Source: Rhizophagus clarus
Lineage: Eukaryota; Glomeromycota; Glomeromycetes; Glomerales; Glomeraceae
Reading direction: 5' to 3'
Length of the DNA: 64,000 nt
Assembly: GCA_015698045.1 (NCBI GenBank)
Contig: BLAL01000051.1
Location: 213,501 to 277,500, forward strand
A program made the position numbers and the translations under genes. Positions 46,777 to 58,538 of the stretch are shown here, one piece after another. The notes beneath the pieces were generated by a model, which ran no database searches, was not told where the DNA came from, and saw only the letters and a program-made list of their open reading frames with translations. Numbering within the stretch: the first letter of the stretch is position 1; each line of letters starts with the position of its first letter.

Positions 46777-48480
46777 AAAAACTAACGATCTTGACCGCAG
46801 CATCGCATATCTACTGACTGACTACTGCACGCAAATGTTTTTATAAAATGATTCAGTAAATTTCAGATTTTATTCGATTATGTCGGTTATCTCTTTTTTC
46901 GCAATGCTTTCTTTTAAATTATGTTGTTTTTTATGCATTTTTTCACTCTTAATGCAATGAATGTTATCAATTGTACTTCTTGACTAGAAAGAAAACAATT
47001 AGTATAATCTTTATCTCAGTCATTAATCACCTTTACTTGATTCAATAATATTTTTAATACATTTATTTTGATTTCTTGAGTTCTTACAATTTAAAAAAAA
47101 CGATTACGATTAAATAGATGATAAAAAATAATTTGAAATACTCAACATGTAAATATTTAAAAAACATCTCCTTGCAATGAAATTTTAAATGAAAGCATTA
47201 AGCAAATGCTTTATCTTTTATGAGTTACGTTTATCGAAAAATGGCGTCAATATAATATTTCTCACTGGTTTTAATATATTCGATTTTTTGAAACAATATT
47301 AAATTGAATAATTCTGATTTGTCACATTTGTTTGCGAGTTTAAATATTTCTTTTTTTAACATTTCTTGAGTTTATCATGAATGAAATTACATCTGCTTCC
47401 ATAATAGCAAATTCCTTGCTCTGAATGAAATTGTTTACAAAATACGGTTTTATAACTTATGTCGCGAAAGATAAAGTTCAGTTCCAAATAAGAATGAGCA
47501 AATCGACAGTTAAGTCCGTACCTTTATTTCAAAAAAAAAAAATAATTGTTTATTTGTTATTTAAATCGAAACATCGACAAGTTCAATGCGGTACTTACGA
47601 ACAAGTTCCGGTTTCAACTAACTTATTACAGAATTGAGTCTTATTATGCGAAGATTGAGTCTTTGCATGCATTCGGGTATTCTCCATTTTTCCTGTATTT
47701 TTTTTTTTCTGAATTTGAATTTTAAAAGGATTTTTAATCAAATAAAATGGAAATTTAAGCATTTATATATGTAATTTTCTTTCTGGAAATAATGATATTA
47801 TTTTATTACTGTTACAGCCACTTTTTTTACATGATTTTGGGTAGTTTGTAATCATAAATAAACAGATTATCAGTAAATTTAAGTTATGAATTGTGGGCAT
47901 CTTTTATCAAACAAGAAATCCAACAAATCAGTCATGTTTTGGATGCCAATAATTAACAGCACAGTTACATTCACTACGTGAAACAGTTGAAAAACTAGCA
48001 AAACATATAGAAAATCTAAGTAAAGATTTTGCAAGACGAGAGCATCAAAAATTCAATATAGAGATCATATAATCAAAATTTAGCAGAGAAAATATCAATA
48101 TTAGAAGATAAATTAATCGAGAATAAAATAACAATTTTAGATTAATTTAAATGTTAGCGTTAGTTATACAATTTATAGTTAGTTGTTATCCAACTTGAAA
48201 ATAAAATTTTCTAAATCCATTCAAAGGTCTGGCCAATAAAATTTCAATATAGTCACGTGATATAAGATTATTTTGATTTCTCGAATACGTAAGTTTGAAT
48301 AACACATAACTGATAATATTGTATTGTATAATTACAGAATAAAAGAATACACGTAAAAATACTGATATGTATTATTTTAGTTATATAGCATTATTTCTTT
48401 TAATAAATATACTTTAGTACAATATGTTTTAAATTTTTTTATAAATATCTAAAAATTATTATTAAAGCAATGTAACTAAA
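46777..48480. other. Intergenic with a coiled-coil scrap
   Basis: Around 47965-48060 a short frame reads LRETVEKLAKHIENLSKDFA and then stops. It may be debris of a coiled-coil gene. TCACGTGA occurs at 48253-48260. Nothing else seen. Confidence 0.3.
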
Positions 48481-49103
48481 ATGTCAAAAAAATTAGCAAT
48501 CATTTACGTAATGCTTACAAAGATAAATTAAGAGTTACTATTAGTAGTATAAATGGAAGCGTGAATTTACATTTAATGAACCTGTAAGTAAAATCCTTTC
48601 GAAAAAACAGTATAACATTCACTTTGATGGGTTTTTGTATCTATGATTCTTGCACTCGACAAGTGTCACATAACTTGATAAAAATAAATTTATAATTATT
48701 TATAATTCATTCGTTTGAAGTAATATAATGATAAAAGCATTTTTATATAGCATCGACTTCTGAAGAAAACCAATCTGGACAAGTACATAAACGTGATATT
48801 AACATTAATCCAAATGAAATTGGTAATTTAATAGGCAATACAGCTTAAGATGTAGGCAATTCATTATATAATTCTGCAAAAGATGCTGCCAATACAATAC
48901 AAAATGTAGCCAACACAGCCGTTGGAGAAATAGATAAACTTGAACAAGAAGCTGTCATAACTTTATTATCAGCTTTTGATAGTTTTGTTCCTAAAGTATC
49001 TACTAATGGTAAATTCGGATGGATAGCTCGTCCTACATCAATTTTTAATTTGATTGCTTTTATTTTCATCTGCACAGTAATTCTCTTCATAAGAGGGGTT
49101 TAA
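48481..49103 (+). pseudogene. Decayed paralogue of the 25047-25980 membrane-protein gene
   Basis: Collinear with the 25.0-kb gene. It has ATGTCAAAAAAAT and ACAAAGATAAATTAAGAG at the start, a SINGSV block, intron-like sequence with an ATATAG acceptor, then SGQVHKRDININPNEIG and VAEIDK-type text (ANTAVGEIDKLEQEA, FGWIARPTSIFNLIAF). The first membrane helix is deleted, TAA replaces a sense codon at 48846-48848, early stops occur, and the last helices are lost (TAA 49101-49103). Confidence 0.88.
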
Positions 49104-49207
49104 AATGTTATCTTGATGATAGAGAATAAGATAATAAATTCTAAAATTTAATTCTTTCACTTTTTCGTTCAGTTTCATTTTCTAAATATATTTTAATTAA
49201 AAAAAAA

Positions 49208-49800
49208 TTAATCATCAATATTAATACTAATTGGATTATTACGATTTTCTAAATTCACGATTCTAATTTTAAGGAAATCTAATTGTTGTTTTATTGTTTC
49301 TATTTCAGTTTTACAAGAATTACAACAATTATGATGGGAAGGCTGAATAACTTGAGATGTAGGTTGGTTTTATTATTAGTTAAACATCGAACGTCCCTTT
49401 CCAATGTTTCCATTGTAGGTGGAATTGTAAGAACTGTTGACGATCGTCGTGTAGGTGGTGGAGAAGGAGTTGATAAAGTTAGATTACCTCTAATTCTTAA
49501 ACGTGATTTGGTAGGTTTAAAAATAGAACAAGGTAATCCGCTGATTTCTTTATTATTCGAACGACAATAATATTCAATAAATCCATTATCTTTAACTCTC
49601 ATCAAAATATCTGATGATTTTTTAAAAGCCTTAACACGGGTGAGAGCTTGTCCTTTTTTAAGAGGATAATATCGTAATAATTCATTATTTGATATTCTAA
49701 CATTACTTTGATTATCCCTCCTCGAATGAGAATTGTATGCTGATTGAGAAATATAACGAACTTCTGTTTGGAGAGAAGAATTTAAACCAGTTAAACATGA
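49208..49800 (-). pseudogene. Unknown gene, frameshifted, 5' end missing
   Basis: Minus strand open from about 49800 (LNSSLQTEVRYISQSAYNSH, LKKGQALTRVKAFKKSSDIL) through a Pro/Ser/Arg-rich part (TLSTPSPPPTRRSS). A one-base shift near 49360-49375 then moves to a frame reading SQVIQPSHHNCCNSCKTEIE and IVNLENRNNPISINIDD, ending TAA 49210-49208. The final part is a short coiled coil. No in-frame ATG precedes Met 49605. Family unknown. Confidence 0.5.
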
Positions 49801-50193
49801 AACATATATTAATAATTACTGATCATTATAATCTTCCATTGTATTATCCAAATATAATAAAACGTTGTTTAAAAAAAACACGACCATTTTATATAATAAA
49901 ATCTCGTGACAAATACATATCTTTAATAGTTAAATCTAGGGCGCAAGAAACGTCCTTATAATGTAATCATTCTTAAAATGCAAGTAATCAAGAATAAAAT
50001 CAGGTATTAGGCGATAGTCATCATCATTTACAATTTTGCATAAATTCATGATCAATAAAAATTGATGAATATTATTTTTTCTGTGCGCTGAAATCAACAT
50101 CGCCATTATGACTTCAAAATCACAAAGAACGCTACAGCTACATTTTTTAATAGAAACGCTCCACGCAGACACTTTCGTAAGCAATCACACCCA

Positions 50194-50667
50194 ATGAGAT
50201 CTCCAGATTCGTCTGATGATGGATTTGTCTATCGTATTAATCTTTATGAAATCTACGCAAAAAATTCTAGTCTCTTATTAAGCAATGACTCTCATGCTAT
50301 AACAAATATACCAAGCATCGATGCGCTAAAGAAACTTACTAAAGAAATTGATCAATTGTCTATTGATCATTCGAGCATTGATTATAAGAACCCTCGAATT
50401 AAATGGAATAGAACAAAATCAATGGAAATTTCACAAGAAGCCGGTTATAATCTGTTACATGAGAAAGAAAAGGCTTTATGTTCAAAATTAAGATTAAAGC
50501 CATCCAATTATTTGAAAGCAAAATATAATATTTTGATAAGCGCTCAAAAATTCAAAGGGGAAGGGAAAGTCTTCAAGAAGGTCAATGCTCAAAGATGCGG
50601 GATTACTTTTAACGTGAATAAAGCATGTGTTTTATGGGATTATTTTAATCAATTAAAATGGTTCTAA
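50194..50667 (+). CDS. SWIRM-domain protein (Ada2/Rsc8-like)
   Basis: A single exon of 157 residues. Residues 1-80 are Ser-rich with LYEIYAKNSSLLLSNDSHAI. Residues 87-156 match a SWIRM fold: LLHEKEKALCSKLRLKPSNY (L-C-x2-L-R-L-x-P-x2-Y), LKAKYNIL, then the NVNKACVLWDYFNQLKWF end (V-N-K-x4-x-D-[FY]-x5-W). SWIRM domains bind DNA or nucleosomes in SAGA/RSC-type chromatin complexes. The protein lacks the SANT and ZZ parts of true Ada2, so it is probably an amplified fungal SWIRM paralogue. Appears intact. Confidence 0.8.
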   Translation: MRSPDSSDDGFVYRINLYEIYAKNSSLLLSNDSHAITNIPSIDALKKLTKEIDQLSIDHSSIDYKNPRIKWNRTKSMEISQEAGYNLLHEKEKALCSKLRLKPSNYLKAKYNILISAQKFKGEGKVFKKVNAQRCGITFNVNKACVLWDYFNQLKWF

Positions 50668-50825
50668 GCTATTGTTTTCAACAATTGAAGAAATGATATT
50701 TTATTCTTTGAATTTGATTTTATCATTTATCGCTTTTACATAATACGTTTATTACTTACCAAATAAATTTTAACTGTTTTCTTTTATGAAGTTATTTTAT
50801 TCAAAAATTCTTAACAAGATTTCTT

Positions 50826-51411
50826 TTATTTAAGAATTGTATAACATTTAAATACATTTAAATTCCATTTATCATACGAAGCGTGAACTTTACTAACATG
50901 TATATTCATCCGCGTTCGGCAATACGACATATCAATAAATGGATCTAAATGTACAATAAAACCTAAATGCGTGGAAAGCTCTTTAATAGCTACCTAATAA
51001 AATCTTGTTTCGTATCCGCAATTTAAATTATCCTTTCTTTCTACAACTTTGACATAATGCAAGTAACTTTCCCCGTAATACTTACATCATACACATGATT
51101 TATTGTTCTTTATTTCTTTATTTGCTTCGTTAGTTACACTAATTTTAAAAAAATTTTTAATTATCATTTACTTTCATAATATATATTAAATCAAAATAAT
51201 TACTTTCATATTTACTATACCATTCCTAACACCGTTTCTTATCTGTTCTCTTGTTCTTTGACCCAATCTCTAAATAAAGTATTAGATTTCAATTTTAAAG
51301 AATATCATTTAAAATTAACATCTTACCCTCTTCCTGTAAAAATATAATCTGTGTTTTATCTTTCCATGTTTTTTCAATAAATGGATCATATTCATGGAAA
51401 TTATAGCCTTA
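50826..51411 (-). pseudogene. Exon relics of unknown gene with TGA and TAG
   Basis: Upstream exon (about 51410-51327) NFHEYDPFIEKTWKDKTQII, FLQEE, donor GGTAAGA. Small exon RDWVKEQENR (about 51285-51255). Last exon reads KSCV, TGA (51089-51087), CKYYGESYLHYVKVVERKDN, TAG (50996-50994), VAIKELSTHLGFIVHLDPFI and NIHVSKVHASYDKW to TAA at 50828-50826. The frame is unchanged across both stops, and Trp fits each. Family not recognised. Confidence 0.5.
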
Positions 51412-52261
51412 AATTATAGAAATTTTCATCTCGCTAACACGGATATCAGTGAATGTACATTATTACAGAATTTTTACGGAAAACACGGAGAAATAATGGA
51501 GATATTCAGATGAAAATTTTTTATAGGGTCTTGACTCTTGATGCGTATTCATGCTTAGAATTTTCAATCTATATAAATTAAAAATAAATTAAATAATTTA
51601 ACTACAGCTTTACATATACCTTTGAATTCTTAAGTTGTTGTAAAATTACTTCTTAATTTCGCATAAAAACTCTGTCTTTGTATTTCATTTTAATATAACT
51701 TTCAACACTTGAATTTGTAATGTTCCATCTAAATAGACGAAATTAAAAATTCGGCTCTACCTAAGTACATCGTTAAAACGTATTTCGTTCAATAAAGGAT
51801 TCGAAAATAATGAAAAACGACTTTTTAAACAATAGTTCATTTATAAATGAACTAAAATTAGTGTATCATAAATATAAATGATTCTGTTATCCGTACCTTT
51901 TTTTCAGTCTTCTCTAATTAGAAATAATTTTTATAAACTAAAACTATTTATTTTATTTTATTTTATTAATTTTATTTCACAAAGAGAAGTGTTCGATAAT
52001 TAAATGACCCCAAAAGGCCCAAAACTATTTCAATTCTGTATTTACTAGGAGTGTGATATTTATATTCGATAATTTTTCATGTGAATTATATATATGTTTG
52101 ATCATTAAGTAAAAGTTCGTTTTGGTTGTTTTGGGTTTAATATCTCTAATCTGCAGAACCTATGACGATTTTATGATTTGTGCGACCTCAGTAAAATTAT
52201 TTTTTACTTGTGATTTCATCAAGTAGCAATTTAACATTCTATAACCAAAATAAAGCGTATT
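51412..52261. other. Intergenic
   Basis: No supported gene. Confidence 0.3.
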
Positions 52262-52726
52262 ATGGCTGATGATCAATTTTTTGATTTAATTAACGAAATT
52301 GAAAGTGATACCTATGATAATAACTTGTTTGAGCATTCTTTGAGAGAACATTATGAAAATCTATATTCAGAATACAAAAATAAATGCGATGAACTAGCAA
52401 AATGCGAATCCGATTATTTTAAACTTTCAATTAATTATCAAAAGGTCAAAAATGATTCAATTAAGTATAGTTACGACAATATTGAGCTTCAAATATTAGT
52501 TTCAGAACTCGAAAAGAAATTAGAATATTATGAATGTGAAAAATGCAATTTCAATAATCGCCGTATTAATATAATATTAATATGCCAAGTGTTTATTTTA
52601 ATTTTATTCATCATAATGTTAATCATTCGTGGACATTTCGTTATAAACAGTTCAGCTTATCAAAATAATAGTTATATGTATTTATTATTTGGTTGGGATT
52701 TATCTAATGAAGGAATTTTAATATAA
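52262..52726 (+). CDS. Coiled-coil, single-pass membrane protein
   Basis: A single exon of 154 residues with an acidic start (MADDQFFDLINEIESDTYD). A coiled coil spans about 25-92 (LREHYENLYSEYKNKCDELA). A CEKC pair is followed by one membrane helix at about 102-122 (INIILICQVFILILFIIML) and a short tail. No signal peptide, so it is probably tail-anchored-like with the coil in the cytosol. Function unknown. Confidence 0.6.
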   Translation: MADDQFFDLINEIESDTYDNNLFEHSLREHYENLYSEYKNKCDELAKCESDYFKLSINYQKVKNDSIKYSYDNIELQILVSELEKKLEYYECEKCNFNNRRINIILICQVFILILFIIMLIIRGHFVINSSAYQNNSYMYLLFGWDLSNEGILI

Positions 52727-54154
52727 ACTAATTTATATTAAGGTATTCGTCGCTTTCCATTTTGTGGGACGGATCAATGTGAAAATATTAGACAATTAAT
52801 CGTACTGATTATGATTATTTACTAATTATTTTATTAATTGTCTCCAATACATCTAATACTTGATTTTGTTTTCCATTATCTAAAGTAAAACAATATTCCA
52901 ATAATATAATTAATCATTAATGTTTAACTTATTTTATTAAAAGATAAATTAATTAAATTAAATATTTAATATTTAGCATCATATAAATTTTTTTTCAAAA
53001 TGACATTAAATTTGTTGGAATTAAATACAAAAATCTCAAGTAAATTCTTCAAGAAAGAACATATATCAATTGATCTTTCCTGTCATTACTGTCATGTTTT
53101 TTCGTAATAAGAGTTGATAATATAATCGTATTATTATGAAAAAGCACACTATTGGAAAACTATTAATAAAAAATATTTTATTTTCTCTTTAGGAAAATGC
53201 GGGAAATAAAAAATATATAACTTACAGTATGATCAGCGTTTACAAGATTTTGTAATTGCAAGCATTTTAAAACATTTTCAATTTGAACAGAAAAATTAAG
53301 AATATCAAAAGTTTAAAGCTGATATGATGAACTCATAAATAATTTAGAATTTCTCCACTATTATCGAATTCAATTACCAATGAGAATTTCTTTTTCTCAC
53401 CAAATTCAACTTATATGATATAATTTAAATATTTAGATATAATAATGTTTTATCGATAATAATACTCAGTCCGACTTACATATTATCCCTAAAAAATATA
53501 CATGTTATTTTATTATAAGAAATTGTCAAAATACTAAAATCATGATCAGTAAAATTTAAATACTTTGCAAGGCTTCTAAAATCACCATCATTAATTATCG
53601 ATAATGCACAAAAACTATTATACAAAGAGATTTGGATACTAATTAGATATTTATTATAACTTTAACATCCTATAAACAGAATAAAAATAAAAATAGTCAC
53701 CCTCTTTTCCATCGGCAATAAAGGTATCGTCTGATATAATAAATCAAAAACCTTTCTTACAGTTAATTCTTACTTTACATCTAATACGAAGCATTTTCAC
53801 CAATTTCAGTAAAAAAAAATTTATCTATTATAATTATAAATGTTAAAGGGTAGAATCACGTATTCTTAATGCAAAATATGATTGACGCGAATCGTATATA
53901 TTAGAAAATAGAAATTTATTCAGAAGACTCAAATTTCGATTTTTACATTATTCGCATGAAACACAAAAAAAGATAACACATTAATTTAAAACTGATTGGA
54001 AATATAAGTTTCGTATCTTTATTTGAATATAAAGAAAAGTCTAGAACTGTGTGTTGTCTTTTTCTCGCAATAATACCCTTACTTGTTTCGCGATGAATAC
54101 CAATTTTAGTTGGTATTAATCAAATGAAATAAATTATCTTCGACCAATTGAAGC
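52727..54154. other. Intergenic
   Basis: AT-rich; no supported gene or repeat. Confidence 0.3.
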
Positions 54155-54162
54155 ATTTAACA

Positions 54163-54306
54163 TAGGGTTGGTAAATTTGTATGTACTAGGTAAAATTTGA
54201 CCCTGTACTTGTACTGTACTGTACTAAATTTTATATTAATAATTATATGTACTAACTGTACTAAACTGTACTAAACTGTACTAACTGTACTAATTTCCCA
54301 ACTCTG
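54163..54306. mobile_element. hAT-like MITE, 144 bp, with internal CTGTACTAA repeats
   Basis: Left end TAGGGTTGGTAAATT; right end read inward CAGAGTTGGGAAATT. Flanked by ATTTAACA (54155-54162) and ATTTAGCA (54307-54314), an 8-bp duplication with one mismatch. The interior is mostly reiterated CTGTACTAA. Confidence 0.75.
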
Positions 54307-54532
54307 ATTTAGCATACTGTACTCAGAATATCTAACATTAGAGTTATGGAGGTGGGAATATATGAATGTATTTACTTCGACTAATATAAAGATAGGAATG
54401 AAATTTTTATTAAACTTAACGCTAAGTAATGTGTAAGAACATTCTATTAAATATTAATTATATGAATAAAGTTAATGAAAATAATGTAGAAACGAATAAT
54501 TAATATACATAAGTAGAAAGAAAGTATTGATA

Positions 54533-54893
54533 TTATAAATTAGCTTTATATATTATTATATATTTAGTTTTAGGTAATAAATTTATTAAATTATTAATAT
54601 AGATATTCATCATTTCTTTCGCTTGTTGAATTTGATATTCTAATAAATAAATTGCATTGTCAACAATTAAATTGTGAGCATGCATCCGTTCATTTATCAC
54701 ATCTAATTGCATTTTACACAGACAATTATTATAATAAGAGTTATTTATTAATAAAAATCCACAACATAATAATAAACTAACGAACCCAATTATTAATATT
54801 CGAATCCATTTTTTATTTTCACTTAAAGCTGCTTCGTATCTGTAGTCCCAATTTTCACTAGCTGGAGTTTTAATTTGAAAGTTGATAAAATAT
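54533..54893 (-). CDS. Possible single-pass membrane protein, start unresolved
   Basis: Open on the minus strand after a TAA at about 54897: KTPASENWDYRYEAALSENK, membrane helix WIRILIIGFVSLLLCCGFLL, then a long helical tail (DVINERMHAHNLIVDNAIYL) to TAA 54535-54533. No in-frame ATG precedes the helix. A TATATAAAA box upstream (about 54975) and a coding-like stretch in another frame suggest a missing first exon or a frameshift. Confidence 0.4.
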
Positions 54894-55100
54894 TTTTAAA
54901 TTGAGCTTTAACCGTTGTTGCGAATTATTATAGTTAGCATATCTGTTATAGTGTAGCTCGATATTTTATATAAACGACCAATTTTTGTTTTTTGTTGTTT
55001 TTCGTTTCAATTTAAGCGAATATTCGATTTACTAAGATATAATACTGTACTAATTTCGGATAATAACAATAAAACCAAAGAATATAGAGTTTATTTAAAG

Positions 55101-55195
55101 AAAATTTCATCAGAATTATATCTATCATAATACGAATAGCAAGGATAAGAGGTATGATTATACGAATTGTGTAAATTTCTAGTATCATTATTATT
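55101..55195 (-). pseudogene. Tyr/Ser-rich C-terminal scrap
   Basis: Minus strand LHNSYNHTSYPCYSYYDRYN, then SDEIFFK and a stop. The composition resembles the tails of HMG-box proteins of this chromosome end, but no box is present. Confidence 0.2.
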
Positions 55196-55435
55196 TTAAA
55201 TAGAATTCTTGAGAAGTTTCATATTAAAAATAAAAAATTTCATTTTGATTTGTCTTTGATTATATTTCATTTTATAATTAAGAAACGTTTCTCGTGTAGA
55301 TTTTCACTCGAACTAGTTACTTCCATATCTAATTAAAATTTATAAAGTATAATCAAAATATCCAACAAGAGCAATTAATATAATGTAGCTAAAAGACTTA
55401 ACTATTATTTTAGCAATATTTAAAAAGTACCTTAA

Positions 55436-55567
55436 TCAAATTAAGCACAGTAGTTCGTTAGAAGTACAAAATTCTTCAGATAAATCTATGTTTTTAAAAA
55501 GCAAAAATAATAAAAATGTAATTATAACGATAGTGAAAGCAACAATTTGATTATTAACAGAGTACAT
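55436..55567 (-). CDS. Tiny membrane ORF, 43 aa
   Basis: From ATG 55567: MYSVNNQIVAFTIVIITFLL, FLLF, then an acidic tail. A single hydrophobic helix. It may be a first exon; a GTACTT follows the stop closely. Confidence 0.25.
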   Translation of the reverse strand: MYSVNNQIVAFTIVIITFLLFLLFKNIDLSEEFCTSNELLCLI

Positions 55568-55994
55568 TTTTCTTTTGATTTATTGATTAAGATTCGTATA
55601 ATCAAAAATATAATATATAAAGAAGACAGATTGCTCCTGTTAATGAAGACAACAAATTGCTTCGCATTACGTCAGGAACTCAAAGATCATTACTATTATA
55701 AGTAATGGTCATATCATATAAAATATCAGTTGCCATTCAAAAATTTATACATCTTTTTTTTTATTTTTTTTATCAGCTTTATCAAAAGAAACGGGATAAC
55801 AAATTAATCTGGCATTCTAAACTAAGCTACACTCCTAGACATACATAATAAGTATGGCACCGTCTGATCATAGCGTCTGATTTATAAAATTAATGATCAT
55901 TCTAACAAAATTAAAATGAATAAAAATTTATTAATAGTAAAAAATTTAATATTTTCTTCAATTATCAGTCTCAATGTATTATCCAATTAATAAG

Positions 55995-56573
55995 CTACTT
56001 ATTTAATCTTTTATTTTTGATTGATTTTGGTCTCTTGTTTGGTCTCTCAATTGGAATCTCATCTTCAACATTAACTACCATAGGTCCTTTCTCCATTTGT
56101 TCAAACCTTCTCTTCAAGCTAATGACCTCTTCTTGAAGATATTGAATGATATTATAAAGATAATTTATCTGCTCTTCTTTATTTTTATTATAGAACGAAT
56201 CACTTGACGTTGATGATTCTGCTTGAATCGACTGAGAAGAATTCGAGGAAGACAGAAATGTAGGATCAAGAGGATTAAATGGAATACCATTACGAGAATA
56301 TTGAATCTTATAATTTTCCAACAGTATTAAACTTGCAGATTTCCCATAAACATCTTTCACCCAAGATTTCTCCTGATTAAGTGTTTTAACATTATAACTT
56401 TTCTTCTCTTTTGAAGTGAGTTTTATAGATATAACTAAACCTTTAGAATCTAGATCTTTATGTTTATTGCATATGCTTTCTTTAATAAATCTTCCTCTAA
56501 CTCTAACATTATTAATCTCATCAGTTGAGATATAAAGCGAGCATTTTGAACAGGTGCAATTTAAATTCTTCAT
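55995..56573 (-). CDS. Zinc/coiled-coil protein with C-terminal nuclear signal
   Basis: A single exon of 192 residues from ATG 56573. The N-terminus has a Cys cluster (CTCSKC at 6-11, CNKH at about 35-38) that could bind one zinc. The middle region (VISIKLTSKEKKSYNVKTLN) is unrecognised. A Ser-rich linker is followed by a coiled coil at about 130-162 (YLYNIIQYLQEEVISLKRRF) and a basic tail RPNKRPKSIKNKRLNK, a likely nuclear signal. A DNA-binding regulatory role is possible but unproven. The upstream region has ATCACGTGAT at 56963-56972. Confidence 0.6.
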   Translation of the reverse strand: MKNLNCTCSKCSLYISTDEINNVRVRGRFIKESICNKHKDLDSKGLVISIKLTSKEKKSYNVKTLNQEKSWVKDVYGKSASLILLENYKIQYSRNGIPFNPLDPTFLSSSNSSQSIQAESSTSSDSFYNKNKEEQINYLYNIIQYLQEEVISLKRRFEQMEKGPMVVNVEDEIPIERPNKRPKSIKNKRLNK

Positions 56574-56754
56574 CTTTTTTAATTAGCAAAGAAAAAATAT
56601 TCGTTATATTCGTGTTTTAGTTTATTAAAAAGGATCGCCTATTTATATACTGATGTTGATCGGCGATGCAGTGTTTATGTCCGTGCCATGTGATAATACT
56701 TTAGCAGACCTTTGAATGTCAAATCACATATAGATTTATCAAAAAAAAATTCGA

Positions 56755-57316
56755 ATATACATATTTGGAAATAATCAGAGTATAGAAACTTAGTTTCTAT
56801 TCTCTGATCTTTTACATATTGGTAGATTTATTTAGTTCTAAGTTTGTATATGCAATATTAAATCAAGATTACGTGACTCAATATGTAAACTTGCTTACGT
56901 AAATCACAAACATTCTGTTTAATATAACCATAATATTAAAATTCCTCTGCAAAAATCTGAGAATCACGTGATGTGAGTGATGGGCATCAATTGATTCGTG
57001 CGAAGGATTTATTCTTTGCGGTCGCTTTTAATTATCTAAAGCAGGGTTTCTTCGATTAATTTCGTCATACATCATGTAGTTAAAGAGTTATATGTCGCTA
57101 TACAAATAAATAAATAAACTTTGGCTTGGCTTATTAATATGTTTATCAAATATATATAAGATCAGAATAGAAACTAAGTTTCTATACTCTGATTATTACC
57201 AAGTATGTATAAGATCAAAGAATAGAAACTAAGTTTCTATACTCCGATTATTACCAAGTATGTATAAGATCAGATATAGAAACTGAATTTCTATACTTCG
57301 ATTATTACCAAGTATG
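56755..57316. repeat. Palindromic units: one inverted copy and a threefold tandem
   Basis: The core TAGAAACT(A/T)AGTTTCTA with outer ATCAGA...TCTGAT arms occurs at about 56780-56810, and three times at 57160-57300 (period about 55) with TTACCAAGTATGTATAAGAT between units. The first copy is in inverse orientation by its flank. The set lies between the divergent 56573 and 57441 frames. Confidence 0.85.
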
Positions 57317-57440
57317 AAAACAAACATTTTCAATTGCCAAAAAGTAAGGTAGTATTTAAATATAAATATAACAATTTAAATTTTATCAAAATGTATTTAA
57401 AAAATTTTAAAATTCTATAAAATTCACGGACCTTTAATAT

Positions 57441-58538
57441 TTGGCGATAATAAAAATAAGTGAAATCATTGAGAAATATGATATTAAATATTTCAAAATA
57501 ACAAATACTGAAATTTATTATAAAAAATGCGGAGTTGAGTATTTTATAACTGAATTCTTAAATAATCAAAATAGAATCAAAAAAAGTGATGCCGAAAGTT
57601 ATGAAGTGGAATTAAATTTTACCGATGATGAGAGAGAACAGAATAAGGAAATGGAAATTGAAAATAATGTTAGTAGAAAACGTAAACAACAGTTTCAAGA
57701 TAATCAATTCAAAAGACAATAAGTAAATGGTATTTATTCAAAAGACATAATTGTTGATAATTCTAACTTTGAAGAAATCATACATAATATTGTAGATGTG
57801 ATTGAAGAAGTTATAGTAGCTGGTCAGAGTGTTGATTGTAGTTGTTCGGGCGATAATAATAATAAGAATAATAACGATGAAATAGTAGATTCTAATTGTT
57901 TGATGTCACGATGGATGAAGCAGTGATCGAAGAAGTTGCAGTAGCTGATATTAGTGTTGAGAGTAGTTATTTGGGCGATAATTCGATTGGAGAGACTATG
58001 ATGGAAGTTGATTTAATAGGTGGTCAAGGTGTTAAAAGTGGATATTTAAACTTAGATAATAATCATAATTCAGTTGTTTCGACTGTTGATAATTTAGTAG
58101 AATTGTCTGAGTTTTTTCATTCAGATATTTTCAGAGTTGAGTTAGTAAGTGGAACTAACACATCGCAAGCGAACGATTTTTATGGAATTTTAAGTAATTC
58201 TGAAATGCCTTCATATCCTAATAGTTATAATCCAAATAATTATGTTTCTTATAATAACAGTTTTGTTGGAATCAATAATTTAGTTGATTATATGCAAAAT
58301 CTTAATTTATATAAATAATCGTTCTGAGAGTTATCCAATTGACTTAATGGAGAGTATCATCTAAGAACAAGAAATCCAAAAGACTTTTGAAAGATAATAA
58401 TCTGAAAGAATCGATCTTAATAACTATTAATCCTGAACATAGATGGTTTGAAAATATGGTTTATTTAGAAAATAACAATTTATTAAATATTCTTGAAAAT
58501 TGTGTGACTGCTGAAATCAGATTAGAATCTAGAAAATG
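57441..58538 (+). pseudogene. Acidic nuclear-type protein gene, stop and frameshift
   Basis: Frame 1 (no ATG; first codon TTG 57441) reads EIIEKYDIKYFKITNTEIYY, then SRKRKQQFQDNQFKRQ (basic) and TAA at 57720-57722. It then continues in the same frame: IIHNIVDVIEEVIVAGQSVD. A one-base shift near 57893-57900 leads to a frame reading DVTMDEAVIEEVAVADISVE and ending YMQNLNLYK at 58318. The two VIEEV blocks are internal duplicates. A further coding scrap (58361-58538, NPEHRWFENMVYLENNNLL) may be its last exon. Not recognised. Confidence 0.45.

Noticed and set aside
49283-49570. 95-codon plus-strand frame with GGGEGV stretch
   Set aside because: Reverse shadow of the Pro/Ser-rich minus-strand gene at 49208-49800.
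54533-54893. Paralogy with the 52262-52726 coiled-coil membrane protein
   Set aside because: Both have one helix, but order and motifs differ and no collinear match was seen.
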